Shown piece by piece: positions 1-5,619 of a stretch of 5,619 nt of DNA. The stretch comes from an uncultured Saprospiraceae bacterium (GTDB taxonomy: Bacteria > Bacteroidota > Bacteroidia > Chitinophagales > Saprospiraceae). Made by a program: the position numbers and the translations under genes. Position 1 is the stretch's first letter. Every line of letters starts with the position of its first letter. The stretch spans positions 1-5,619 of the forward strand of contig CALLAG010000347.1 of NCBI GenBank assembly GCA_938002705.1, written 5' to 3'. The notes under the pieces were generated by a model. That model was given only the letters and a program-made list of their open reading frames with translations, was not told the DNA's origin and did not search any database.

Positions 1-90
1 AAAAGAATGGATAAAATCAAAAGAGCAGAAGAACTGACTGTAGACTTAGAAGAGAAAGTCAAAAAGGGTAAAAAGAAAATTAAAGAATAA
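1..90 (+). CDS. 3' end of a Lys/Glu-rich protein (partial)
   Basis: Frame 1 is open from the window edge to a TAA at 88-90 and gives the last 29 residues of a protein whose start lies outside the window. The tail is highly charged: 10 Lys and 2 Arg against 7 acidic residues. It ends in a Lys-rich run (VKKGKKKIKE) and looks like an amphipathic or coiled helix. Such tails occur in YtxH-like and other small stress-associated proteins, but 29 residues are too few to name a family. That an actual gene ends here is supported by the strong hairpin starting 16 bases after the stop and by the convergent orientation of the next gene. An internal ATG at 7-9 could begin only a 27-residue peptide, so a longer truncated gene is preferred. 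Confidence 0.55.
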   Translation, partial: KRMDKIKRAEELTVDLEEKVKKGKKKIKE

Positions 91-105
91 GCTTGACTTA
101 AAACA

Positions 106-144
106 AAAATAAATGGCAGTCCCAAAGAGACTGCCATTTATTTT
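106..144. terminator. Bidirectional intrinsic terminator
   Basis: Positions 106-121 and 129-144 are perfect reverse complements over 16 bp, with a 7-base loop (CCAAAGA). The stem has a G+C core (GGCAGTC/GACTGCC) next to the loop and A/T-rich outer arms, so a T-rich tract follows the core on either strand. It sits between two convergent genes, 16 bases after the + strand stop and 18 bases past the stop of the minus-strand DoxX-like gene. This is the classic position for a terminator shared by both transcripts. Confidence 0.9.
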
Positions 145-162
145 ATATCTGGACTGTAATCT

Positions 163-534
163 TTACGTAAACTTAAAAATATCCAAACCTCTCAACCATC
201 CTGCGATCCATACAACAACAAGATATATAGACGCTGCAAGAAATGACTGATTCTCAGCAATAGGATGTGACATATGAAATACGATAGCTCCACCAAAATA
301 AGCACTTAACATTAAGGCACCCAAAGTCATAGTCCGTGGAATCAAGAATAATATGAGGGCGATAATCTCACCCAGACCGATAATAAATGTCCAATCACCT
401 AAGCGATTACCGTTCAGCATATCTACTGCTTCTGGAGCTTCCATTAGTTTACCCCCTGCGCTCATCATAAGCATGAATGTTATCCCAGCTGTTATGATCC
501 AGCCTAAGTTTCTCGTCGTTAGATATTTCTGCAT
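163..534 (-). CDS. DoxX-like family small membrane protein
   Basis: This 123-residue protein has four predicted membrane helices at about residues 10-28, 48-65, 69-88 and 97-114, the length and topology usual for the DoxX-like family. Family-type signatures are visible: SAGGKL (25-30) at the end of helix 1, GLGE (53-56) in helix 2, PRT (66-68) in the turn, and YFGGA followed by a His (79-87) in helix 3. It should lie in the inner membrane. The biochemical role of these proteins is mostly unresolved; relatives are linked to quinone, thiosulfate or redox-stress functions, so no substrate is assigned. The ATG at 534 has an A-rich leader without a Shine-Dalgarno sequence. It starts 49 bases after the aldehyde dehydrogenase stop and is probably the last gene of that operon, ending at the bidirectional hairpin. 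Confidence 0.85.
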   Translation of the reverse strand: MQKYLTTRNLGWIITAGITFMLMMSAGGKLMEAPEAVDMLNGNRLGDWTFIIGLGEIIALILFLIPRTMTLGALMLSAYFGGAIVFHMSHPIAENQSFLAASIYLVVVWIAGWLRGLDIFKFT

Positions 535-583
535 TGTTTTCGTATTTGTTTTCTATTAAGAATCTAAGGTAATCAAATGGTCG

Positions 584-1951
584 TTACTTTATATACAAGG
601 TCTTAATATTGACAAATTCTCTGATACCATAATAACTGAGCTCCCTGCCATATCCACTGATCTTAGTACCTCCGAACGGCAGACGAGGATCAGATTTGAC
701 AAATTGATTGACGAAAGCACAGCCGACGTCAAGCTCGTCTTTGGCGATACGCTCTCCCCTCTCTATATCTCGGGTAAACACGCAACCACCCAATCCAAAG
801 GATGTATCATTGGCGATTCTTATGGCTTCGGCTTCACTCTTGACCCTTATGACAGAAGCGACTGGACCGAATATCTCCTCATCATAGGCTGGCATTCCTG
901 GTTTGACATTCGTCAATATCGTTGCTGGATAATAGGCGCCTTCATCATCCGGTATTTTTCCACCCAAGGTCAACTCCGCTCCTGCCTCTATGCTATCTAT
1001 AACTTGCTGATGTACCTCATCTCTTAGATCATGTCGTGCCATAGGTCCGAGTTCTACTGCTTGCATAGGGTCTCCCATCAGAGCATTACGCATCTTATTT
1101 GTAAATTTTTCTAAGAAAGCATCATAGACATCATCCAAGACAATAAATCGCTTAGCACCTATACAGCTTTGTCCTGTATTAAGCAGTCTGGATTTAGAGC
1201 ATTGTTCTGCAGCAAGATCGAGATCTGCATCTTCGAGTACAATGTAGGGGTCACTTCCTCCTAATTCTAATACAGTTTTCTTAATCTTCTCACCACATCT
1301 CGCTGCCACAGCGGCACCCGCATACTCGCTTCCAGTAAGCGTTGCTGCTTTGATTATAGGATTATCGATTATTGCATTGACTTGCTTACTACCTATGATA
1401 AGTGTCTTAAATGCATACTCTGGAAATCCTGCATCTCTGAATACTTCTTCGATATATAGTGCACTCTGGGGTACATTACTTGCATGCTTTAGTATGCCTA
1501 CATTACCTGCCATCAGCGCTGGCGCAGCAAATCGGAATACTTGCCAGAATGGATAATTCCATGGCATCACAGCGAGCACCACTCCCATAGGTCTGTAGCA
1601 GATCATACTCTTAGTCGCTTCAGTATCTACGATCTCATCTGATAGAAATTCTTCCGCTTTCTCAGCATAATACCGACATACCCATGCACACTTCTCTACT
1701 TCACCGATTGCTGATGCATAGGTTTTTCCCATTTCTTGCGTCATCGTCTCGGCATATTTCTCTTTACGCTCTTCTAGTATATCGGCAGCTCTGAGCATCA
1801 TAGAAGCCCTATGGGCAAAACTTGTTTTTCTGAAACTCCCGTATACGTCCTGACACTTATTTAGAATATCGGATACCTCTTTATCACTGTGGAGTTCGTA
1901 TGTATTAATCTCTTTATTGGTCGCTGGGTTAATCGTTTTTATCGTTGCCAT
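584..1951 (-). CDS. NAD(P)-dependent succinate-semialdehyde dehydrogenase (Sad/YneI-like ALDH)
   Basis: This 455-residue protein is a complete aldehyde dehydrogenase. It would oxidise an aldehyde, most likely succinate semialdehyde, to the acid (succinate) in the cytoplasm. Visible landmarks are PWNYPFWQ with the oxyanion Asn132, the cofactor segment ILKHASN with Lys155, the general base Glu229 in LELGGSDP, the nucleophile Cys263 in NTGQSC, the ribose-binding Glu359 in EEIFGPV, and the C-terminal PFGGTKISGYGRE (425-437). The KHASN form of the cofactor loop and the short length (about 455 rather than about 480) match the E. coli Sad/YneI type rather than classical GabD. Family knowledge makes succinate semialdehyde the likely substrate; the NAD versus NADP choice cannot be read safely. 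It begins 34 bases after the ThDP enzyme, which fits that enzyme supplying its substrate. The start is the ATG at 1951, directly before the usual ALDH opening (INPATNKEI). Confidence 0.93.
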   Translation of the reverse strand: MATIKTINPATNKEINTYELHSDKEVSDILNKCQDVYGSFRKTSFAHRASMMLRAADILEERKEKYAETMTQEMGKTYASAIGEVEKCAWVCRYYAEKAEEFLSDEIVDTEATKSMICYRPMGVVLAVMPWNYPFWQVFRFAAPALMAGNVGILKHASNVPQSALYIEEVFRDAGFPEYAFKTLIIGSKQVNAIIDNPIIKAATLTGSEYAGAAVAARCGEKIKKTVLELGGSDPYIVLEDADLDLAAEQCSKSRLLNTGQSCIGAKRFIVLDDVYDAFLEKFTNKMRNALMGDPMQAVELGPMARHDLRDEVHQQVIDSIEAGAELTLGGKIPDDEGAYYPATILTNVKPGMPAYDEEIFGPVASVIRVKSEAEAIRIANDTSFGLGGCVFTRDIERGERIAKDELDVGCAFVNQFVKSDPRLPFGGTKISGYGRELSYYGIREFVNIKTLYIK

Positions 1952-1985
1952 TTATTTTCTTTTTCTTGATTAGATTATGAGTGGG

Positions 1986-3635
1986 TTAGGCGTCTTTATC
2001 TTTAAAATATTCTTCTAATGTATTGACTAATTTATTATTGACGCTGGTCTCTATTGGAATTTCTATCACTGTAAGTTGCTTCTCTGAGATAGCATTCTTT
2101 ATGATTACTTTTAACTCAGCAATGTCAGAAGGCATGTGTGCTTCTATACCAAAGCTTTGAGCCAACTTAACAAAATCAGGATTGGTTAGCTGCGTACCGA
2201 AGGATTTGCCTTCGCTCATCTCTTGCTTCCATTCTATAAGTCCATAATTATTATCATTTAGGATTATGATAATAAAATGAAGACCAAGCCTCTTAGCAGT
2301 CTCCAGTTCTTGGATATTCATCAGACTGCCTCCGTCTCCCATTATAGACACTACTGGCCTATTACTGTCGATCATAGCTGCAGCTATACCGCCAGGTAGA
2401 GATATCCCCATAGATGCGAGACCATTAGAGATAAGACAACTATTAGGCACATAAGTCTGGTAGTTACGAGCTATCCACATCTTATGACTACCGACATCTG
2501 AGATCACAAGCCCAACATCGGGCAGTGATTCTCTCACGGCGTTGATTACACCTGGAGCATTGAATATCTCAGAAGTATCTGCCAGTGTGTAGCCATGTAT
2601 AGAATCTTGTATACGATCCCTAATATCTGTATACCAGCTATCCCATTGAGTGCCCACGAGCTGCTGACTTAATGCCTTAATTGTCTCAGCGATATCAGCG
2701 ACTATTTCTACCTTAGGTATATAATGTGTAAATACTTCTGCCGAGGCAAAGTCAATATGGATGATCGTCTTATCTCCTTCCCTATTCCAGTGTATGGGAT
2801 CGTACTCTGCGATATCATAACCTACACTAATAACCAGATCTGACTGGTCAAAAGCTTCTATGATGTAATCTTTGAACCCAAGGCCTACGGCACCTAAGCA
2901 AGTATTATCCTTATCGGAAATGGCACCCTTTCCCATAAATGTGCATGCCACTGGTATATTGTACGTAGAACTAAGTTCTGTAAGTGCCCGACTTGCCCTC
3001 TTTCTGATGGCACCATTACCGGCGACTATGATTGGTCGCTTAGCTGACTTGATTAGCATGACTGCCTCAGAGAGTGCTTTAAGGTCAGGTGATGGCCGTC
3101 TGACGTTATATATAGGTAGAGAAAGAATCTCAGTTGCAAGTTCCATACCTGCGATATTCTCTGGTAGCTCTATGTGTGTAGCTCCAGGTTTTTCTTCTTG
3201 AGCAAGTTTAAATGCCTTTCTGACTATCTCAGGTATAACCTTAGGGTTAGTTATCGTAGCATTCCATTTAGTTACAGACTTCATCATGTCTACGACATCT
3301 ATAATCTGATGGCTCTCATGATGTAATCTCTCATTGCTACCCTGACCAGTGATAGCTATAAGTGGGGCTTTGTCCAGATTAGCATCAGCGACTCCTGTTA
3401 TCAGATTAGTCGCTCCTGGGCCTAATGTAGATAAGCATACTCCAGCATTACCAGTAAGTCTACCCCATACATTAGCCATGAAGGCTCCACCTTGCTCATG
3501 TCTTACAGGAACGAAAGTAATTTTAGAATTTTCGAGTGCAAATAGAAAATCTTCATTCTCTTCCCCAGGTACACCATATATATACTTTACGTTCTCGTTT
3601 TCGAGACATCTAATCATTAATTCTGCTGCATTCAT
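1986..3635 (-). CDS. ThDP-dependent acetolactate synthase-like enzyme, candidate 2-oxoglutarate decarboxylase
   Basis: This 549-residue protein is full length for the ThDP-dependent 2-keto acid decarboxylase/acetolactate synthase family, with three domains: pyrimidine-binding (about 1-170), central (about 185-330) and pyrophosphate-binding (about 360-530). Catalytic Glu47 lies in VRHEQGGAFMA, LGPGATNL is at 71-78, and the Mg-diphosphate motif runs from GDGG (433-436) to NDN (460-462). Automatic annotation would probably say acetolactate synthase large subunit, and parts resemble catabolic AlsS (GYDIAEYDP at 272-280, SDVGSHKMW at 379-387). But the opening (AELMIRCLENE, GVPGEEN), RLHHESHQ (103-110) and the direct pairing with an SSADH resemble, as I recall it, the Synechococcus PCC 7002 enzyme shown to be a 2-oxoglutarate decarboxylase. 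That reaction gives succinate semialdehyde and CO2. No regulatory subunit, ilvC or alsD is present. The fold is certain; the substrate is inferred. The start lies 6 bases after the channel gene stop. Confidence 0.88.
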   Translation of the reverse strand: MNAAELMIRCLENENVKYIYGVPGEENEDFLFALENSKITFVPVRHEQGGAFMANVWGRLTGNAGVCLSTLGPGATNLITGVADANLDKAPLIAITGQGSNERLHHESHQIIDVVDMMKSVTKWNATITNPKVIPEIVRKAFKLAQEEKPGATHIELPENIAGMELATEILSLPIYNVRRPSPDLKALSEAVMLIKSAKRPIIVAGNGAIRKRASRALTELSSTYNIPVACTFMGKGAISDKDNTCLGAVGLGFKDYIIEAFDQSDLVISVGYDIAEYDPIHWNREGDKTIIHIDFASAEVFTHYIPKVEIVADIAETIKALSQQLVGTQWDSWYTDIRDRIQDSIHGYTLADTSEIFNAPGVINAVRESLPDVGLVISDVGSHKMWIARNYQTYVPNSCLISNGLASMGISLPGGIAAAMIDSNRPVVSIMGDGGSLMNIQELETAKRLGLHFIIIILNDNNYGLIEWKQEMSEGKSFGTQLTNPDFVKLAQSFGIEAHMPSDIAELKVIIKNAISEKQLTVIEIPIETSVNNKLVNTLEEYFKDKDA

Positions 3636-3641
3636 AATTTT

Positions 3642-4520
3642 TTAGTTTTGTGATGTTGAACCTGTTGAGATAGGCAGATCCTTATAGTTCTTAAGCTCGA
3701 TGACATCTCCTGGTAGATTAATACCTTCCTCTTCTAACTTATTAAGAACCCTACGCATAGCTTGAGACTGGATCTCGCTGGCACCCATTGACTTATCGAA
3801 TGTATTAACCCAGATCTGCACCTCTATATTGATTGTACTTGGACCAAACTCTTTTATTAGGGTATTGGGTTTTTTAGTTTCTGATAATACCCCTTCCGAG
3901 TTATTAAGAACATCTATAATGATACTTCTTGCCTTCTCTATATCAGAGCCATAATCTAAGCCTATAACGAAGCTCCTCCTCATATAACCATCGATTGTAT
4001 AATTAAATAATGGGGATTTGATTATTTGCCCATTAGGCACAAATACATCCTTACCATCTCCTGTCTTAATATGAGTCTCTCTGAGGCTAAGGCCAATTAT
4101 TCTTCCCTCTACCTGTCCAGTCATGACAGTGTCGCCTACATTAAATGGCCTACTAAATGCCATGATAACACCAGCAAGAAAATTCTCCGCAATATCCTTA
4201 AACGCAAATCCTATGACAAATGAGGATACGGTAGCGGCTCCGAGAATAGTTCCTGCTATAGCAGAATGTCCTATCAGATACAAGAACATGAGCAAACAGA
4301 TTAACTTAACAGCAATTCTAGAAGAACTATCAAAAAAATTAGCTAATAATTTATCCTTTGCATTCCTCTTCACCAAGAGGATAACCTTTCTTCTCACAAA
4401 GTTTAAGAATAAGTAGACTATAGCCACGATAACAATGGCTATTCCTATTTTGGGTATCGCAGCTATAAAAGCATCGTAGTACGATAATACCTGGGCTTTT
4501 ATATCTTCTAATATTTCCAT
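3642..4520 (-). CDS. Small-conductance mechanosensitive channel, MscS family
   Basis: This 292-residue inner-membrane protein has the length and layout of E. coli MscS. There are three membrane helices at about 20-41, 67-85 and 91-122; the third is the Gly/Ala-rich pore helix and leads into SRPFNVGD (123-130). The beta domain follows, with VEGRIIGLSLRETHIKTGDG (137-156) and the family hallmark VPNGQIIKSPLFNYT (161-175). The C-terminal alpha/beta vestibule domain runs to about 277, followed by a short Ser/Thr-rich tail. The family opens under membrane tension and releases solutes on hypo-osmotic shock. Its stop is only 6 bases before the ThDP enzyme start, so the two are almost certainly co-transcribed. 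Why an osmotic valve precedes a carbon-metabolism pair is unclear; venting of an organic acid is only a speculation. The ATG at 4520 has no Shine-Dalgarno sequence. Seven of the first nine Ile codons are ATA. Confidence 0.92.
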   Translation of the reverse strand: MEILEDIKAQVLSYYDAFIAAIPKIGIAIVIVAIVYLFLNFVRRKVILLVKRNAKDKLLANFFDSSSRIAVKLICLLMFLYLIGHSAIAGTILGAATVSSFVIGFAFKDIAENFLAGVIMAFSRPFNVGDTVMTGQVEGRIIGLSLRETHIKTGDGKDVFVPNGQIIKSPLFNYTIDGYMRRSFVIGLDYGSDIEKARSIIIDVLNNSEGVLSETKKPNTLIKEFGPSTINIEVQIWVNTFDKSMGASEIQSQAMRRVLNKLEEEGINLPGDVIELKNYKDLPISTGSTSQN

Positions 4521-4565
4521 AGTGGTAGGTATGAGGTTATTCGAGATGTTTAATAATTACACCGT

Positions 4566-4583
4566 TAACTTAGGCATAACTTA
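4566..4583 (-). promoter_or_regulatory. Tandem 7-N4-7 repeat upstream of the mscS-type gene
   Basis: Read on the minus strand, TAAGTTA occurs twice, separated by four bases (TGCC), giving an 11-base period of about one helical turn. This 7-N4-7 direct-repeat layout is like the boxes bound by PhoB/OmpR-type response regulators. Ten bases further downstream is TATTAA (4555-4550), a possible -10 element. The unit lies 46 bases before the channel start codon. The repeat is seen directly; its role as a promoter or operator for the four-gene operon is inferred, and no regulator of that type is in the window. The rest of the 142-base gap is AT-rich and holds only a weak 6-bp inverted repeat at 4605-4623. 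Confidence 0.35.
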
Positions 4584-4662
4584 AGACGTACACATTAGTT
4601 CGACATGATATTTTATTTATCATTATCAGTCTTTCTATGTCTATATGAAAATACTTAATGAC

Positions 4663-5175
4663 TTATTGATCTATTTGATTCGGATACACACTTTGGATAA
4701 GCTTCCAGTTAGCTGATATGAGTGATTCGAGTATACTTAGTATATCATGAATAGATGCATATATATCTCCATGGTTCTTATACTCTTCAGTATTTTTTTT
4801 GAGATCTAAGAATGTAGTATATCCATCAAAGACTTTTGTCATCTCATTAGTCTGTTTAATAAAGTTATCCAACTTCTCTTTTATAATAATATCTCCTGCA
4901 CCGTCTTCTTTCTCCAATTCAGCAGGAAGTGCAGAAATCAATTCGTCCAACATAATACGTGGAGCAGTCTCAAAGTAGCTACATATACCTAAGAAGCTCT
5001 TCAGCTTTGGCTCAATAACCCCAGATTCGTAAGATGCAATTTTGCTACGAGATAGATTTATTCTTTCTGCTAACTCCTTTTGACTGAGCGCATTTAAGCG
5101 TCTTAGAAATCGCAGATTAGCTCCAAAATGGGTTCTATTAGGATTATTGGTATTTTCTGGGCCTATAACACTCAT
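4663..5175 (-). CDS. XRE-family helix-turn-helix regulator with helical C-terminal domain
   Basis: Counted from the ATG at 5175, this is a 170-residue probable transcription factor. Residues about 18-79 form a Cro/C1-type helix-turn-helix: NLRFLRR, LSQKELAERINL, then the recognition region SRSKIASYES (42-51) and EPKLKSFLGICSYF. Residues about 90-170 are charged and helical, probably for dimerisation or ligand sensing, and match no domain I recognise. An in-frame GTG at 5184 would add three residues (173 in total); ATG is preferred because GTG starts are rarer and neither has a ribosome binding site. It is divergent from a second XRE gene with a very similar helix-turn-helix, and lies upstream of, and in the same direction as, the channel/ThDP/ALDH/DoxX operon. 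It may control itself, the paralogue or that operon; only the DNA-binding fold is clear from sequence. Confidence 0.85.
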   Translation of the reverse strand: MSVIGPENTNNPNRTHFGANLRFLRRLNALSQKELAERINLSRSKIASYESGVIEPKLKSFLGICSYFETAPRIMLDELISALPAELEKEDGAGDIIIKEKLDNFIKQTNEMTKVFDGYTTFLDLKKNTEEYKNHGDIYASIHDILSILESLISANWKLIQSVYPNQIDQ

Positions 5176-5189
5176 TATTTTCACATAAA

Positions 5190-5221
5190 TTTTGAAAAAG
5201 AAGATTTTTGACTCATTTTTG
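5190..5221 (+). promoter_or_regulatory. Candidate Bacteroidota-type promoter for the + strand XRE gene
   Basis: TTTTG at 5190-5194 is followed after 19 bases by CATTTTTG (5214-5221). This resembles the Bacteroidota housekeeping pattern of TTTG near -33 and TAnnTTTG near -7, with one mismatch at the first base of the -7 element. Transcription would start near 5228 and leave a leader of about 80 bases before the ATG at 5311. An alternative pair on the same strand is TTGAGT (5250-5255), an 18-base spacer and TATAAA (5274-5279). A second CATTTTTG is at 5245-5252. AT-rich sequence produces such matches by chance, so this is a weak call. Confidence 0.25.
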
Positions 5222-5258
5222 AACTAATAAGATAAATATATGAACATTTTTGAGTCAA
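5205..5258. repeat. Repeated TTTTTGA motifs within a spaced inverted repeat; candidate XRE operator
   Basis: TTGACTCA (5208-5215) and TGAGTCAA (5251-5258) are perfect 8-bp inverted copies 35 bases apart. Overlapping them, TTTTTGA occurs three times in direct orientation at 5205, 5216 and 5247, with offsets of 11 and 31 bases, close to one and three helical turns. TGAAC also occurs twice, at 5220 and 5241, 21 bases apart. The array lies between two divergent XRE-type regulator genes, where autoregulatory operators of such proteins are normally found. The repeats are observed; binding by either regulator is inferred. Confidence 0.5.
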
Positions 5259-5310
5259 TTAAAGTATTGTAAATATAAAAAAGGGTACTTTAATCATAAG
5301 ACATAGAGAT

Positions 5311-5619
5311 ATGGAAGAATTTAACAACGTTTTATCGAATAACATAAGATTCCTCAGAAAGCAACTGGGACTTAATCAGACCCAATTAGCTGAAGAACTC
5401 GGGATTAGCAGGTCCAATGTGGCTGCTTATGAAAGCAAAGGTGTAGAGCCACGACTTAAGATTATTCTTAAAATGGCTAAATTTTTTGATATTACAGTAC
5501 AAGATCTTATCAACCTAAAACTTAAGGAGGACCAAGCTTACGATAAGTTCGAGAGTGCTACATCTAACAATACGCTTTCTGTAGATAATCCAAGTATTCA
5601 GAATGATGAGATCACTGAA
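5311..5619 (+). CDS. XRE-family helix-turn-helix regulator, 5' part (runs off the window)
   Basis: An ATG at 5311 opens a frame of 103 codons with no stop before the window end, so the C-terminus is missing. No in-frame ATG lies upstream before the TAA at 5260-5262, so this start is well supported. Residues about 9-67 are a Cro/C1-type helix-turn-helix: NNIRFLRKQL, NQTQLAEELGI, the recognition region SRSNVAAYES (33-42), then EPRLKIILKMAKFF and a final helix VQDLINL. After about residue 70 the sequence becomes polar and Asn/Ser/Asp-rich (for example SNNTLSVDNPS), which looks like a linker to a further domain outside the window. Over about 60 residues the helix-turn-helix matches the divergent minus-strand regulator at roughly 23 identical positions, so the two are paralogues by domain. 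It probably binds DNA in the shared intergenic region; its target genes cannot be known from here. Confidence 0.87.
   Translation, partial: MEEFNNVLSNNIRFLRKQLGLNQTQLAEELGISRSNVAAYESKGVEPRLKIILKMAKFFDITVQDLINLKLKEDQAYDKFESATSNNTLSVDNPSIQNDEITE

Noticed and set aside
353..559. Open frame of 68 codons on the + strand across the DoxX-like gene start
   Set aside because: It lies antisense to a gene with clear four-helix DoxX-like features and has no family signature of its own.
704..1027. Open frame of 107 codons on the + strand inside the ALDH gene
   Set aside because: It is antisense to a complete, motif-rich aldehyde dehydrogenase and its product resembles no family; it is a shadow frame.
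1986..3635. Assigning the ThDP enzyme to branched-chain amino acid synthesis as ilvB
   Set aside because: No ilvN, ilvC or ilvD is nearby, the neighbour is an SSADH, and the sequence motifs fit AlsS or 2-oxoglutarate decarboxylase relatives better.
2872..3645. Two + strand open frames (2872-3201 and 3349-3645) opposite the ThDP enzyme
   Set aside because: Both are antisense to a conserved full-length enzyme and have low-complexity Ser/Ala/Pro-rich products without recognisable domains.
4026..4416. Overlapping + strand open frames opposite the channel gene
   Set aside because: The minus-strand MscS reading has three membrane helices and the VPNG signature; the opposite frames overlap each other and show no family features.
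4605..4623. ATGATA/TATCAT inverted repeat just after the XRE gene stop, as a terminator
   Set aside because: The stem is only 6 bp and mostly A/T, too weak to stop transcription convincingly; such a repeat is expected by chance in AT-rich sequence.
5173..5184. GTG at 5182-5184 as the start of the minus-strand XRE gene
   Set aside because: An in-frame ATG lies three codons later, no ribosome binding site favours the GTG, and the added residues belong to no domain. It remains possible.
1..5619. A CRISPR array, tRNA, rRNA, insertion sequence or phage attachment site
   Set aside because: No regularly spaced repeats, cloverleaf, transposase frame, terminal inverted repeats or flanking direct repeats could be seen on reading through.

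Overview
The window comes from an AT-rich bacterium, most plausibly a member of the Bacteroidota. This is an inference: none of the five visible start codons has a clear GGAGG-type ribosome binding site, the leaders are instead A-rich, and the protein families fit. The genes use ATA (Ile) and AGA (Arg) codons freely. There is no sign of an insertion sequence, tRNA, rRNA or CRISPR array.

Layout from left to right: (1) the 3' tail of a Lys/Glu-rich protein on the + strand (1-90). (2) A perfect 16-bp hairpin (106-144) that can end transcription from both sides. (3) A leftward run of five minus-strand genes. In order of transcription these are an XRE-type regulator (4663-5175), a small MscS-type mechanosensitive channel (3642-4520), a ThDP-dependent acetolactate-synthase-like enzyme (1986-3635), a succinate-semialdehyde dehydrogenase-like ALDH (584-1951) and a DoxX-like membrane protein (163-534). 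The last four are separated by only 6, 34 and 49 bases and probably form one operon. A 142-base gap with a tandem 7-N4-7 repeat lies between the regulator and the channel. (4) A 135-base divergent promoter region (5176-5310) with repeated TTTTTGA motifs inside a spaced inverted repeat. (5) The start of a second XRE-type regulator on the + strand (5311 onward), cut by the window edge.

The most interesting content is the ThDP-enzyme/ALDH pair. The first would usually be annotated as acetolactate synthase. However, its N-terminal sequence, its immediate neighbour and the subfamily of that neighbour resemble the cyanobacterial 2-oxoglutarate decarboxylase / succinic semialdehyde dehydrogenase pair described in Synechococcus sp. 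PCC 7002. If that reading is right, the two enzymes convert 2-oxoglutarate to succinate through succinate semialdehyde, bypassing 2-oxoglutarate dehydrogenase. No ilvN, ilvC or alsD is present in the window to support a branched-chain amino acid or acetoin role. The channel and the DoxX-like protein would be membrane companions whose link to this chemistry is unknown. The two divergent regulators share a near-identical recognition-helix region and may read the same operator DNA between them.
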